This document shows positions 14,240 to 27,300 of a stretch of 64,000 nt of DNA, one piece after another. The notes below the pieces were generated by a model. The model did no database searches. It saw only the letters and a program-made list of their open reading frames with translations, and was not told where the DNA came from. The translations under genes were made by a program, and so were the position numbers. How positions within the stretch are numbered: the first letter of the stretch is position 1; each line of letters begins with the position of its first letter. Source of the DNA: Gaeumannomyces sp. JS-464 (lineage: Eukaryota; Ascomycota; Sordariomycetes; Magnaporthales; Magnaporthaceae); contig NGZR01000011.1 in assembly GCA_002197995.1 (NCBI GenBank), forward strand, positions 23,802-87,801. The letters are read 5' to 3'.

Positions 14240-15010
14240 ACCGTACACACACTTGCACTTGACTTGGGTACCCGGCTTTCTTACACGTGACTACCGCACT
14301 TGTTTACACTGTACGCTACACGACACACGACGGCACTGGCTCCGTACGCTTTTTACACACGACTTACACGACACACACACACACACACCGGGACTACGAC
14401 GACACACGACCACCACTGACCACACACCCCACACACTACACCACTTCACACTACTCACACCGACACACACGTTGGACTCCTACTGTGACGTACACCACGG
14501 GACTTGTACGACCGCGGACACGGTACACTTTTACGCACTACTACTTACCACACCGACACACACACCGGACTACACACTTTACGTGCTACTTTTTACACAC
14601 GTTACCACCACGACACACGTACCTTCACCTACACACTACTGTTACGTACGCTTTGACACACACACTTTTTTTACACTTGCGGTACACCACTACGTTACTT
14701 GACTACACTACGGGACACACCACGACTGGACTACTACACACTTTACACCGTTTCTACACACTTGTCTGACTTTACACTTGACTACTTACTTACTACCTCA
14801 CTTTTGACTACACACTACTCCTTTACGTGGGTTCTACACGCACTTTGGACTTTTTACACGTTTTACACGACACACGCTACTTTTACCTTACGACACACAC
14901 ACGCGTACGCTGGCTCCGACACGGACGGACACACACCACACACGACTACACGACTTCTTTTTACTACACACACCCGTACTGACACTACACACACACACGA
15001 CTCTTACTGA
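14240..15010 (+). CDS. Possible LAGLIDADG protein in group II intron
   Basis: Two weak motif-like segments are visible: a GWVPAFLSDTHCLM-like stretch near 14265 and SVAGSEGGKTKIRF near 14895, about 160 residues apart. The second resembles the VAGEGG form of the motif. Frames are broken and neither motif is a clean match, so this is tentative. Confidence 0.3.
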
Positions 15011-15886
15011 CACGACGCGTTGACACACCTACTCTACACACACACTTACTCTTTTACACTTTACCACTCCTGCGTGACGTACCACGGCCTTTGTGGACTG
15101 GTGACACGGTTGTTTCACACTGTACGACACTACGCCACACCACCTGTACACGTACGACACCTTTACCTTACCACTTACGTGTTACACTCCTACCCTTACG
15201 ACGACTACGCTCACACACACCACGTCACCGACTGTGGACACGTTTTGACACTGCTACTTACACACGACGTACTTTCGGTGTACGGTTACTCTACACACAC
15301 CCTACACGTACTGACTACTTACACACGACTTTACACACTGACACTCTACACACACACTCTCGTACGACGTTACACTACGACTTACACTTACTTACACTCA
15401 CGACGGACGGTACGTTACTTACACTTTTTTGACTACACACTACCCCCTTACTTACACCTTCACACACGACACTTTACGACTTACTTCACGACTTGACACA
15501 CACTTACACTACACTACGACGTTACACACGACACACACACACACACTTCACCACTCGGACCTCCCGACGGGGACACACCACGGACACACTGACTACACAC
15601 TACTCACACACTTACGGTACTGACACTACGCACACTACGACTTACTTACGACTACCTACTACTACACTCACACTACTACTCACGACTACACACTTACACA
15701 CACCTACACTTACACTCACTACACTCCACCACCGTTTCACGACGGCTGACGGACGTACGCACCACGTACTGGTTGTACTACTCTGTTACGGTACTTACTT
15801 GTTGGTTTTACTGACGTCCACCTTGACTCACGTGGCACTACTTTGTACGTTACTACGTTACACACTACACACACTACACACTGCTT

Positions 15887-15928
15887 GACGCCGTACTGCG
15901 ACTGACACACGTTGCACCGTACCGGTTC
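15887..15928 (+). ncRNA. Group II intron domain V hairpin (rnl intron at about 2059)
   Basis: Decoded GAGCCGTATGCGATGAAAG then TTGCACGTACGGTTC: a canonical 34-nt domain V in decoded form, differing from the one at 4016 by a few compensated positions. Confidence 0.9.
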
Positions 15929-15981
15929 TTACGACGGGGACACTTTTACGTACACTACACACACCGACCCTACTCTCGACC

Positions 15982-17136
15982 ACGACCCCTACTGCACGCT
16001 TTACCTGTTACCTACACTTACTTGACGTACTACGTACGTGACCACACCTTTTACGACACTACTACACGGTACACTTACACTGCGACTGACACACTTGACA
16101 CACTACCCTTTACTTTGGACTACCTACTACTTACTACGGCGTACACGCTCTTACTTTACGGGTTTACTACCACACTTGACCTTTACACTGGTTGTACTAC
16201 TACACTACACGACCCCTGTACACGACGGGGACACCACTTTGCTACGGACGACCACGTTTACTGCGGGGCACCACGACCCCCACCACACACGACGTACACA
16301 CTGGGTGTGTCCACACCACACACTACACTTTACCACTCTACACTTACGTTGCTTCTGACCCCTTTGGGTACGACACACTACACGCACACGCTACTCGCTC
16401 GACCACTACGACTACTACCGGACACTACTGACCACGACTGTCGTTACGGTGTACACACCTACACTACTTACTTACTTACTTTTACACTACACTACACTAC
16501 ACACTACTTTACTTTACTTACTTTTTTTGTTTGTACTTTACACCACGACCGACTTACACTTACTGGGTGTTCTACCGACACGTACCGCTGCTTCTGACCC
16601 CTTTGGGTACGACACACTACACGCACACGCTACCTACACTACACGCACACCCTTTACACTCTTACTGTACACACACTCACACACTGTACACTACTTGTTT
16701 TACTTTTACACTACTACACAACTACTACACACTACTTTTACGGTACACGACGTTTACACTTACTTGTGACACACTTACGTACTACGTTACACTACACTAC
16801 TTACTGACACTACTACTTCTACACTACTTACTTACTACGTTACTTACTACACACTTACTTGCTACCCTCTACCTTCGTACGACACGTACCTACACACGAC
16901 CTACGCACTACACTACACTACACTTTACTACACTACACACACGTGACTACTACCACTACTACGACCCACGGTTTACACCGGCTTACACTCTTGCCTTACC
17001 TGTTTGACTTACACCACACCACACACTCTTACCACGTCGCGTACACGCGGGGCACTACGGACTCACCGACGACCACCACTACACACGGACACACGGTCTT
17101 GGACTTTTTGGACACACACGCTACCGCTACGGGACT
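15982..17136 (+). rRNA. rnl: rnl exon (domain V, E. coli about 2060-2449) carrying repeat insertions
   Basis: Begins AGACCCTATGCAGCTTTACT, continues with GCACAGACCCCACAAAGAG near 16265 and GGTGTGTCCAACA near 16300. Conserved text resumes at CTTAATCTTGCCTTACTG near 16982 and runs to CGCTACGGGAT, ending at 17136. Between about 16345 and 16850 the conserved rRNA is interrupted by two copies of a G+C-rich repeat and A+T-rich text, an expansion of a normally compact helix region. The end at GGGAT is the omega intron site (E. coli 2449). Confidence 0.82.
16348..16640 (+). repeat. Two copies of a 35-nt (decoded) repeat inside rnl
   Basis: Decoded GCTTCTGACCCTTTGGGTAG, followed by AAATACAGCAAGCTA, occurs at about 16350-16393 and again at about 16590-16632. 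It contains the palindrome ACCCTTTGGGT, which also recurs near 8505, 22880, 23420, 43935, 43962 and 51075. This suggests a mobile small repeat that has entered an rRNA variable loop. Confidence 0.7.
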
Positions 17137-19948
17137 GTTTGTCCTTCACACTGTTTACTACTGACTACTACTACGCTTACACGCTTTACTACTACTACTA
17201 CACTACTTACTTGACTACACTACTACTTGGGTCACACTTTCACACGACACTTACCTTTTACTGCACTGCACTACCTTCTACCGGACGTACGCGACACGTA
17301 CCTGCTGTGCTTCTTACTTTCACTACGCACGCACACCACACACGGGTACCGCTACCTCCGTACGACACGTACGTACACGCACCACACTACCTTACGTACG
17401 TACTACGCACACGTTACGACACACCTTGACACGCGACACGCTTACTCTTACACCACTACACTACACTACACTACGACGACACACGTACCGTTCACACCGA
17501 CCTACTACACGGTGACGTACACTGTTACACCACACTACACTCCTTTACACTACACACACACACCACTTTTTTTTACCTACTGTTTACTACACACTTACAC
17601 ACTACACACTACCACACACACGGACACACTTTTACTGCCACCACCACCACACTACCTACACACACACACACTTACACACTCTACGTACTTTTTACACTAC
17701 GACACACTACTTACACTACACTACACACTACCACACTTACACTACCCTTTTACACTCACACTCACACTTACACTACCTACCACGGTGACACACCTACACG
17801 TACTTTTCCTTCTGCACTCTACACACGACACTGACACACACACTACGTGTACTACTTCTTACTACACTCACACACACTACACACTACACACACACACTTT
17901 TCCTGTTTTACGACTTCACACGTGTTTACTACACTACTACACTTACACGACACTTACCTTTACACTTTACTACTTTTACACCCACTACACTTTACTTTTC
18001 ACACTACACGTCACACACTACTCACTCTCTCCTACACTACACACTACTACTACACACACACTTTTTGTACACACACACACACCTGACAACACACACTACA
18101 CTACACTTCTACACACGCTCTTACTACACCTACTACACTACCACTACTACACTACACGCACACGGACACGACTCTTTACTTACACACACACACTTACACA
18201 CTACTACTTACACACTACTGTCTTTTTTTACTGGACTACTTCTTCACCTTACGTTACACGTGACACCTACACACACTTTTCGTTTCTGTACGCCCTGCTG
18301 CACACACGCACGCACGGACTGGGTGTTTCACCACGCACACACCACTGCTTGCTACCGCACTACCGCACGACACGACCTTCCTACCACGCACACCACACAC
18401 ACACACGGTGACGTACCTACTACTTTACCTACACACACCTTTACACACACTTTTTCTTGTTTACACACGACACTTACACTACCTTACTTACGACACGACT
18501 TACACACACTTACACGCTTACACTCTTACACTACACACTACTACACACTTTGACACGACACACACACTTTTTACTACCACACACTTACACGTACACTACT
18601 TACGTACGACTTTTACTACACTACACACACACGTTGTACTTTCACTACTACGTACACACCTTGACACGTACTGTTACTGTACTACACTACGTGACTACTT
18701 TTTACCACGACACACTACTTCTCACTCACACACGTTACACGGACACTTTTACACTGCTACACTCCTCTACACACTTTGACTGGACTACTTTTACTTTACA
18801 CTACACGCTACGACCTTCCACTACTGACACACACACACACTTACACGGACACGACACTTACGACACTACTTTACACTACCTGTACACACTTTTGACTGCT
18901 ACTACACGTACTACACACTTTACGACGACTGTTACACTACTTACACTACACGACTACACTACACCACGTTGCTGCTGCTACACGCACCGCTTCGCTACCG
19001 ACGTACTGCACTACGTTTACGACTACACTACTTTTACACACGACTCTTTACTCACTACACTGTTGTTTTTACACTACGCGGACGCACCTTCGTACGCGGG
19101 GTACCACACTACTCACGACTACTACGACCTACACACACACTTACTACCGACACTACTACTACTACATACTACTTTTACACTTCTACTTACACTTACACAC
19201 ACACTACTACACGTGGACACTTACGACTTTGACACGTTACACACGGGACTTACACCTACACACCGTTTTACGACGCTGACTACGACTCTGTTTACACACA
19301 CTTACACACACTGACACACGGACGGGTTACACGACACTACTACGACTTCTTCTTACTACACACGGTTTACTCACTGTGTACACACTTTCACGGGGTTTCA
19401 CCTTCACCCTACGTGTGCACGTACTTCACACTACACGTACCACTCACACACACCGTCACTGTTGACGCTTTGCACGTACACACACGGTTGACACTTACCT
19501 GCTACACACTACGACTTTTTACTGTACTGCTACCTTCTACACGACACGTACGCACTACCTTCGTACGCCCTGCTTTGCACGGGCTACCACACACGTACCG
19601 CTACGTGTTACTTTACTGCTTACTACCTTGCTACCCTACACTCACTACTACACGCACTACCTTCTGCTTACTTTCTGCTACCGACACGTACCTACCGACA
19701 CGTACCACTACGTACCTTCGTACGCACGTACGCGTACGCTGTACGCCACGCCACGCACACGCCACGCCTACCTTCGTACTGACACGCACACGCACCTACA
19801 CTACGTACACGTACGACACACACACTACTACGCGACTTACACACACACTACGTACACGTACACACACTGACACGACACTACGTCTGACACCCACTTTTGT
19901 GACGACACTTGGACACACTACTTTACTTACTGACTACACCACACGTTG
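17137..19948 (+). mobile_element. Intron at the rnl omega site (E. coli 2449)
   Basis: The 5' exon ends GGGAT and the 3' exon resumes AACAGGCTAATTTGCGC, exactly the omega insertion position known from yeast 21S rRNA. The intron ends in G (19948) as group I introns do. Its body is extremely A+T-rich (17450-19400) with G+C-rich repeat clusters near 18290-18420 and 19390-19880. I could not recognise an endonuclease gene in the parts I decoded. Confidence 0.65.
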
Positions 19949-20540
19949 ACACCACGGCTACACTTTGCGCACACGACGTGTGCGACACTGACCTGCGCGG
20001 TTTGGCACCCTCGACTGTCGGCTTACACCTTACTCCTCACTGGACCGCACGACACACCTACTGTACGGGTGCGACCTGTTCGTCGACTTACACACACACG
20101 TTACCACCGACGCTGGGTTACACACTACCGTCGTGACGACCACGTACTGGTTTCTACTCTCTACGACGGGACACTTACGACACTACTACACTACACGGAC
20201 GTACACTCTACGTACCGACACGGACACCACTGGGGACCTGTTACTTCTACCGACACACACCGTTTTGTACACTTTTACTTACACCCTACTGGTTTACCCT
20301 GTTGTTTACTGTACCCACACTACTTACACTTTACTTACTACTACACCACACACCACTTTGTTACTACTACGGGACTTTTACCTTTCACCTTACACGTACA
20401 CCACTGACTACGCACTACGGCACTGGCACGGGACACGCTACACGTTACGTCACACACGACTACACGTGTTGACACACGCACTACTACGACCACCGACACG
20501 CTTACCCTTACACGACTACTTTCTTACTACTACTACCGTA
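19949..20540 (+). rRNA. rnl: rnl last exon (domains V-VI)
   Basis: Decoded text gives AACAGGCTAATTTGCGC, GCGCGGTTTGGCACCTCGAT, GTGCGACTGTTCGTCGATTA, GAGCTGGGTTAAATACGTCG, TCGTGAGACAG and ATCTAGTACGAA. Near 20405-20510 come GATAGCATAGGCATGGCAGG and TAAGTGTTGAAAAGCATA, which match the terminal helices of large-subunit rRNA. The 3' end is set near 20540 where similarity stops. Confidence 0.88.
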
Positions 20541-22012
20541 CACTACTACACTACTTACCGACGACACTACGGCTTTTACTCTGTACACGACACTCTACGA
20601 CGACTTTTTACGGACACCACACACGTACACTTTTACTACACGTTACACACACTACTTTTTACTACTCTTTCTTTTTTTTTTTACTACTTCACGCTTACGT
20701 TCCCTACCTACCGTACGGGACACCCACGGCCCCTGGGCCTACGTTACGCACTACACACACGTACACTGCACACTTGTTTTGTACACTCACACTACGACAC
20801 GCACACGTGCGACTACCTTGCACCCGGGCTTACTTACACCTTACTGCGACACGTACCACGCACACGCCTTGCTGTACCTTCTACACTACCGTACCTACCT
20901 ACACTACCGTACCTACCTACACTACCGCACGCACTACTTTCACTACACTACACGTACTGCCTACTTTCTTACTTTCACTACGTACGTACCTACCTACACT
21001 ACCGTACCTACCGTACGCACACACGCTACCTACTGCACCTACCGCACCACGACACGTACACGCACCGCACCTACACGTACACACCACTGCTTTGCTACCA
21101 CACCTACCGCTACCTGCTACCGACACGTACCGTACGTACTTTCGTACGTACCTTCGTACGCACGACACACTACACGACACGTACCACCTTCGTACACGGA
21201 CTTACTTTTTACTACACTACACTACCTTTACGGGACTTACGTCGTCTACGTGGACACACGACCACTACGCTCTTTCACACTGCTGACGTCGCACGGTTCA
21301 CACCTCCTGCCTACGTCTACACTGCGGACTTACTTGTACACACTGGTTACACCACACTTTTGACCTCACTGACCCACACACACACACTACTACGGTTCAC
21401 ACACTCCTACTACTCCGCCTGCCTACCGACACGTACCGACACGTACCTTCGTACCTTCGTACCTTCGTACCTTCGTACCTACCTACACTACACACTACAC
21501 TACACTACCGTACCTACCTACACTACCGTACGCACACACACGCACCGCTTTTACTGACACACTACACGCACACGTACCTGCTGTGCTTCTTACTTTCACT
21601 ACGTACGCACACCCACACGGACTACCACCTACCTTCGTACTACACGTACCTGCTGTGCTTCTTACTTTCACTACGCACGCACACCCACACACCACACACG
21701 GGTACCGCTACCTTCGTACGACACGCGCTGCTTCTACCGACACGTACCTTCGCACCGACACGTACGTACCTTCGTACGTACACGCACGCCTTACACTACA
21801 CACGACACTACTGCTTTTACTACGACCTTGCTACTGGTTACCGACACGTACACGCTTACCTTCGTACACCTACTACTTGTGCTTACCTACACGTACACGC
21901 ACGCTTACTTTACGTGACGGCTACTACGCTTACACTTGGTACACACGCACTACCTGCTCACTACACCACGTACCTTACCTACACGTGTTCACACGTCACC
22001 TTTACGCCTTAC
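20541..22012. repeat. Dispersed G+C-rich repeat field
   Basis: No gene recognised. The stretch is dominated by decoded CTTCGTA units, by CTACTAATACGTA-type units repeated in tandem near 20880-21040 and 21480-21530, and by ACTGCTGTGCTTCTTATTTC near 21570, 21650 and 22770. Related units recur at 19540-19880, 22310-22990, 23400-23580, 26750-26930, 35160-35290, 40290-40560, 43060-44030 and 50250-51180. Confidence 0.7.
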
Positions 22013-22122
22013 ACTCCGACGTGACTGACACACTTGGTACGACCACTACACACACACCTTACACACACTTTGTACGGTTACACTACGCCACTACACACGG
22101 TTCGACGTCCTTTTTCGGACTA
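22013..22122 (+). tRNA. trnL(uaa): tRNA-Leu (UAA)
   Basis: Decoded cloverleaf: acceptor ATCCGAG with TTCGGAT, D-loop AAATTGGTAGAC, anticodon loop CTTAAAA (anticodon TAA), a long variable arm as expected for leucine tRNAs, and T-arm AAAGG-TTCGAGT-CCTTT. Confidence 0.85.
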
Positions 22123-22859
22123 CGCTACCGCACTGGGACGACGACGGTACTTTGACTTACCTACGGACTACTACGGGTACTTTACTCTACACACACACTT
22201 TTACTCACCCACGTTTTTTTTTTACTTTTTACTTTGACTTTGACTTTGGTTTGTGCTACCGACACGTACACGCACTACGACTTACCCGTACCTTACCTAC
22301 CGACACGTACTGACACTTACTTGCTACGCTACCGCACCTTCGTACACGGACGCACACGCTACACACGCTACCACCTACACTACACGACACTACACTACGT
22401 TGGGCCTGGCTACCTACTGACACACTACACGACACGTACCTACTTACCTCTTTTTTTTACGTACCTTCGTACGTGACTGTACACGTACTGCACTGTCTAC
22501 CTTCGTACGTGTACCGGCCTACCTTCTGCTGCACACCGGACGTACACGACACACGCACGCGTACCTTCGTACTGCACGGGACACCTTTACACGACTACAC
22601 TACCCCGCCTACGTTACACCGGACTGTACGTGCTTACCTTCTACTTACACACACACGGGGGCGTACCTTCGTACACCACCTACCTTCGTACACTACGCGC
22701 TTACTTTCACTACTACACGCACCACCTACCTACGACACGTACACGCACCACCTACCTACGACACGTACCTGCTGTGCTTCTTACTTTCACTACGCACACC
22801 ACACACCCACACACACGGTCACGCTACCTTCGTACGACACGTACCTACACACACACACA

Positions 22860-22992
22860 CACACTACCCGGGGTGCTACCCCTTTGGGGTTGCTTCGCTG
22901 GCACGTACGCGCTTACCTGCTTCGCACTGACACACTACGTACACGCGCTTACCTGCTTCGCACTGACACACTACGTACACGCGCTTACGCGG
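22860..22992 (+). repeat. Repeat cluster with direct duplication
   Basis: Decoded GCGCTTACTGCTTCGCA plus TGAAATAGTAA occurs twice in tandem (about 22910-22945 and 22946-22982). It is preceded by a palindromic GGGGTGCTACCCCTTTGGGG element. It abuts the following tRNA gene. Confidence 0.7.
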
Positions 22993-23074
22993 GGACACAC
23001 TACGTACACTGGGTACGTACTACGCACACTTTTGCACTACTTGTTTGTCCGGGTTCGACTGCCCGGTTTCTCCA
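22991..23074 (+). tRNA. trnA(ugc): tRNA with anticodon UGC (Ala)
   Basis: Acceptor GGGGAAA pairs with TTTCTCC (one G-T), anticodon stem GCAAT/ATTGT with loop TTTGCAT, and a perfect T-arm CCGGG-TTCGATG-CCCGG; discriminator A. The D-arm is short and weak, which may reflect a base-call error. Confidence 0.72.
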
Positions 23075-23107
23075 CCACTACTCTGTTCACTCTACTCCAC
23101 TTCACTT

Positions 23108-23202
23108 GCTCACTGTACACCTCACACTTGGTACGACGTGACACACTACCTGACACGACTACTTTTTGTTACTACACGTTCGACACTCTTACTCTTGGGC
23201 AC
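23108..23202 (+). tRNA. trnF(gaa): tRNA-Phe (GAA)
   Basis: D-arm ACTC-AATTGGTA-GAGT, anticodon stem AAATA/TATTT with loop CTGAAGA (anticodon GAA), T-arm ATAAG-TTCGAAT-CTTAT, acceptor GCTCATG with CTTGGGC and discriminator A. Confidence 0.85.
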
Positions 23203-23225
23203 ACACGACTTCTTACACACTTACT

Positions 23226-23319
23226 ACACGGGTACACTGACTGGACACTTGGTACGACCACTGACACTACGTTTACGGTCTGTTACTTTTACTCCGTTCA
23301 CACTCGGGTTTACCCTTAC
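23226..23319 (+). tRNA. trnL(uag): tRNA-Leu (UAG)
   Basis: Acceptor AAGGGTA pairs with TACCTT (one C apparently lost from a homopolymer). D-loop AATTGGTAGACA, anticodon loop TTTAGGT (anticodon TAG) and a long variable arm support a leucine tRNA. Confidence 0.75.
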
Positions 23320-23672
23320 ACTTACGTCTACGGACACTTTTTTACTCTACTACACACTCCTTTACCACTTTACACTTACACACTCACTGCTTACGTACCT
23401 TCTACCGACACGTACGCTGACCCTTTTGGTTTGGTTGCTACTGACACACTACACGACACGCACCACGCACGTACCTTCGTACCTTCGTACCTTCTACACT
23501 ACCGTACCTTCTACACTACCGTACGCGACCTTCGTACCTTCTACACTACCGTACGCGACCTCCTACCTTCTACACACCGTACGCACACACCACCACACAC
23601 ACTACACGTGACTACACACTACGACTACGACCTTTACACCACTTACACACTACACACACCACACGTGACGAC

Positions 23673-23768
23673 TACTGTTGTACGACCTACACTGGGTACA
23701 CGTCACTACACGTTTTTGACTACCTTACCACTACTGACGTGTTCGACACCCGCTCCACACCACTACAC
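23673..23768 (+). tRNA. trnQ(uug): tRNA-Gln (UUG)
   Basis: Acceptor TATGTTG/CAACATA, D-stem GACT/AGTC, anticodon stem TAAGT/ACTTA with loop TTTTGAT (anticodon TTG), T-stem GAGTG/CGCTC. The T-loop reads only six bases, probably a homopolymer loss. Confidence 0.8.
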
Positions 23769-23772
23769 TGCC

Positions 23773-23866
23773 GGACGGACTACTACGTTCACACTACGGT
23801 ACGACACCGTCTGTTCGTGGCTCACGACACGGTTTCTCTGTTCACACGTCACGACGTACTCCTCCC
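23773..23866 (+). tRNA. trnH(gug): tRNA-His (GUG)
   Basis: Acceptor GGAGGAT/ATCCTCC, D-stem GTTC/GAAC, T-arm CTCTG-TTCAAGT-CAGAG. The anticodon region TTCGTGGCT contains GTG with one or two extra bases in the loop. It lies only five written bases after trnQ. Confidence 0.72.
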
Positions 23867-23964
23867 TTACGTGCTTTCTTACTACTCCTTTGCTACCGTA
23901 CTTACGACACGTACCGACACGTACACGCACACGCCTACGTACACTTTACACTGTACCTACACTT

Positions 23965-24052
23965 TGCCTTTACGTTTACACTGGTACGACACCCGTACTT
24001 TTTCTACACACACTACCTTGTTTTACGTTCGACACTCTGGACACGGGCACAC
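23965..24052 (+). tRNA. trnR(ucu): tRNA-Arg (UCU)
   Basis: Acceptor TGCCTTT/AAGGGCA, D-loop AATGGTAGAAC, anticodon stem GTATT/AATAC with loop TTTCTAA (anticodon TCT), and T-loop TTCGAAT. It is the last tRNA before nad2. Confidence 0.82.
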
Positions 24053-24332
24053 GACACACTGTACACTACTACACTACTACTACACACACACACACACTTA
24101 CCTGCTTACACTTCTACGCGACACGTACCTTCGTACTACACACGTACACGCACCGACACGTACACGCACGTACACACACCTACTACTTACACTACCTACT
24201 ACACACTACACTTTACACACGACTACGTTACGGGTACGTTTACACTACGGTTACACACACCTTTACACTTTCACTACCGTTACACACACACTGACGACAC
24301 TTCGACTTTTCTCCCCTACGCTACACTACTAC

Positions 24333-27300
24333 ACTGCTACCTACACCACTCTACTTCTACCTTACTACTTACACTTTCTACACTTCTGTACACCACTCAC
24401 GACGACGACTACTACGCTACTTCTTTACTACACTACGGGTACGCTACTACACTACGCTTTGTTGTACTTGTACTACTTGCTTGACACACTACGTTACGCT
24501 TACTCACACTTTTGACTACACACGGTACTTGGTTTACCACTGGTGGGTTGCTACTACTACTTACACTACACTACTACACACCACACGTTTTTCACTACTA
24601 CTTTACTACTACTACTACACTTACGTACTACTTACACTACACTACCACACTTACACCTACGTTTTTACTCCTCGACACACACGTTTGACTCTCCACGACA
24701 CTACTGCACTCTTTACACCACACTACTGTTACTCACACACTACACACTTTACACTTACTTACTACGACACCTACACACTTACTACACACCACACTGGGGG
24801 ACACCACTCTTACACTACTTACTACGACGTACTCCTGACACCACGACTACACACACTTACCGGGACTACACACCTGTCACACACCTCCGGGGACACCTCC
24901 TACACACGCTTTTGACTACCCACACACTCTGGACACACACCACTTTTCCGCGGTGGGTGACACTTACACTTACTTCACTGTACACGGTACACCACGTCAC
25001 ACACACGACTGACTTCTTTTTTACCTTACACTTGACGTACTACACTACTTTACTGACGACTGTGTGTCTCACGGACACTCCTCACACACGTACGTACGCT
25101 ACCTACACTTTCACTTACACACGCGCACACGCACACGCTCTCTTTGACACACACACTGGACCACACTCGCGGACTCTACACGTCACACTGACTGCTTACA
25201 CACACTTACTTGTACACACACGACGCACACGACGTACGACCGGCACGTTGACCTACTTACACGTCACTTACTGCACTTTACACTACGTTTACACGGTGTA
25301 CCTCTTACGACACGACTTCGACACACGACACTTACCTTTACTCTGGACTCCCTCTCACGTGCTGCGTTGTGTACACCGCTACACACGACTACCACACACT
25401 TTACACACTACACACGCTTACTACTTCACTCACACCACGCACACACGCTTACACCACCACGACACACACCCTTACACACACGTGTTACACACTCTTTTGT
25501 ACACACACGACTGGTTTTACGTTTACACACTCCTTGACTTTGTACACCCGGTTTTACCCGACTGGACGACTGGTTCACTTTGCTGTCTCTACTACACCTA
25601 CGACACACACACACACGACGACACGGACTGACACACACACTTGTTCCTACTGTTTACCTACTTGGGCTACGACTACACACACACACGACTTTACGACTCT
25701 TTTACGTGCACACACTTACACACGCTTTTTTTACACACTACGGTACACTACTACTACCACCACACGTACCTACACACGGACACTACGTACTACTTACTAC
25801 CACGTACGGGTCTGTACACACACGACCACTACGACACACACGTACCACTTTTACCCTCACTTTTGACTACACACTTCCCTTTACGTTACCTACACACACA
25901 CACTTCACACACGACTTTTACCACTTACTTTACACACACACTACGTACCTTCTTACTGGTACACACACGGACGACACCACCACACGACCTCTACCCTGGT
26001 TTACTTACACACACTTTTCTCACTTACACACACGTTACACTTTACACACTACACACGGACTTACCCTGCACGCACGTACACACACGACACGACACTTTCC
26101 TGACTACTTCACACCCTGCTACTTTTACCCTGACGCTTACACTACGCTGGCGCACCGCCCCTTACGTTTTACACTCCTACACTTGGGTACGCACGGACTT
26201 TACTCACCTGCACGACACGGTTCTTTTTTACTCTCCCTTTACTGCACACACTGACGACACACACGACACACACGCACGGACTACTGCTACTACACGTTTA
26301 CGCTTTCTCCTTACACGCCACACCACTCACTACGACGACTACTTGACACTTACCTACGACTGGACCTTGCTACTACTTCTTACGACACTGCGGACACTAC
26401 GTGACGACACTACTCACTCACACACTCGACGACCGCACGCTGACACTTACACTTCTACACCCACACACTCTGACACGACTTTACACACTACACACACACT
26501 TACACTCCCGCTACTTGACACACACACTACTACACTTTACGCGGGTACTACACACACTTACTTACGACTTTTGACACGACTTTACACACGACTGCACTCT
26601 TTACTTACGTACACACACACTACACACTGCACTTTACACCTCCTGACACGGTGTACGCACTTACACTACACACACACCACACTTACACACGACTGCGACT
26701 GTACTACACACACGACTACACTTACACTTTACTTGTGTGCTCCGTGTTTCGTACACGGACACACGCTACACACACCACCTGCTTACCTTTCGTACGCGCT
26801 TCTTACTGACACGTACCTGTTACCGACACGTACACGGACACACGCACGTACGGCTCCGCCTGCGTACGCGCTACCGCGCTACCGCGCTACCTGCTACGCG
26901 ACACGCACACCCACACACGGGGTACGCACCACCACACACGTTTACTTTACGACACTTTGTGACGACTGACGGGACTACCCACCACACTTACACCGCTACA
27001 CTTTTACTTACTTTGTACACTTACCTGGTGCTACTTTTTTACACTGTCACACCTACACTGACTTTACACTTTCGACTTTTTTTACGCACACTACGACACT
27101 TACCACACACGTTACTGGTTTGTACTTTACTTACACGTACCTACTTTACTACGACACACCTCGGACACTTTTCTACCTACCACGGACGGACTTACACTTT
27201 ACTTTCTTACTTGGGTGCCACACGTGGACGTGGGACTCCCTCTACTACTTTGTGCCACACCTACTTACCCACACACCTCCGGGGACCGCCTTACACACGC

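Larger units (their letters stand above)
13559..15981 (+). mobile_element. Group II intron in rnl (site near E. coli 2059)
   Basis: Starts GTGCGACTAGC at 13559 and ends CGAC at 15981. Domain V is at 15887-15928, followed by CCTATCTCGAC typical of a domain VI/3' end. The exons join to the antibiotic-site loop GACGAGAAGACCC, so both borders are well fixed. No reverse-transcriptase motifs were seen; a LAGLIDADG-like gene may occupy 14240-15010. LAGLIDADG-bearing group II introns are known in fungal rRNA genes. Confidence 0.82.

Noticed and set aside
20541..24000. Green-algal plastid origin, suggested by abundant G+C-rich palindromic repeats
   Set aside because: nad2, nad3, UGA=Trp and fungal-type LAGLIDADG introns indicate a fungal mitochondrion.
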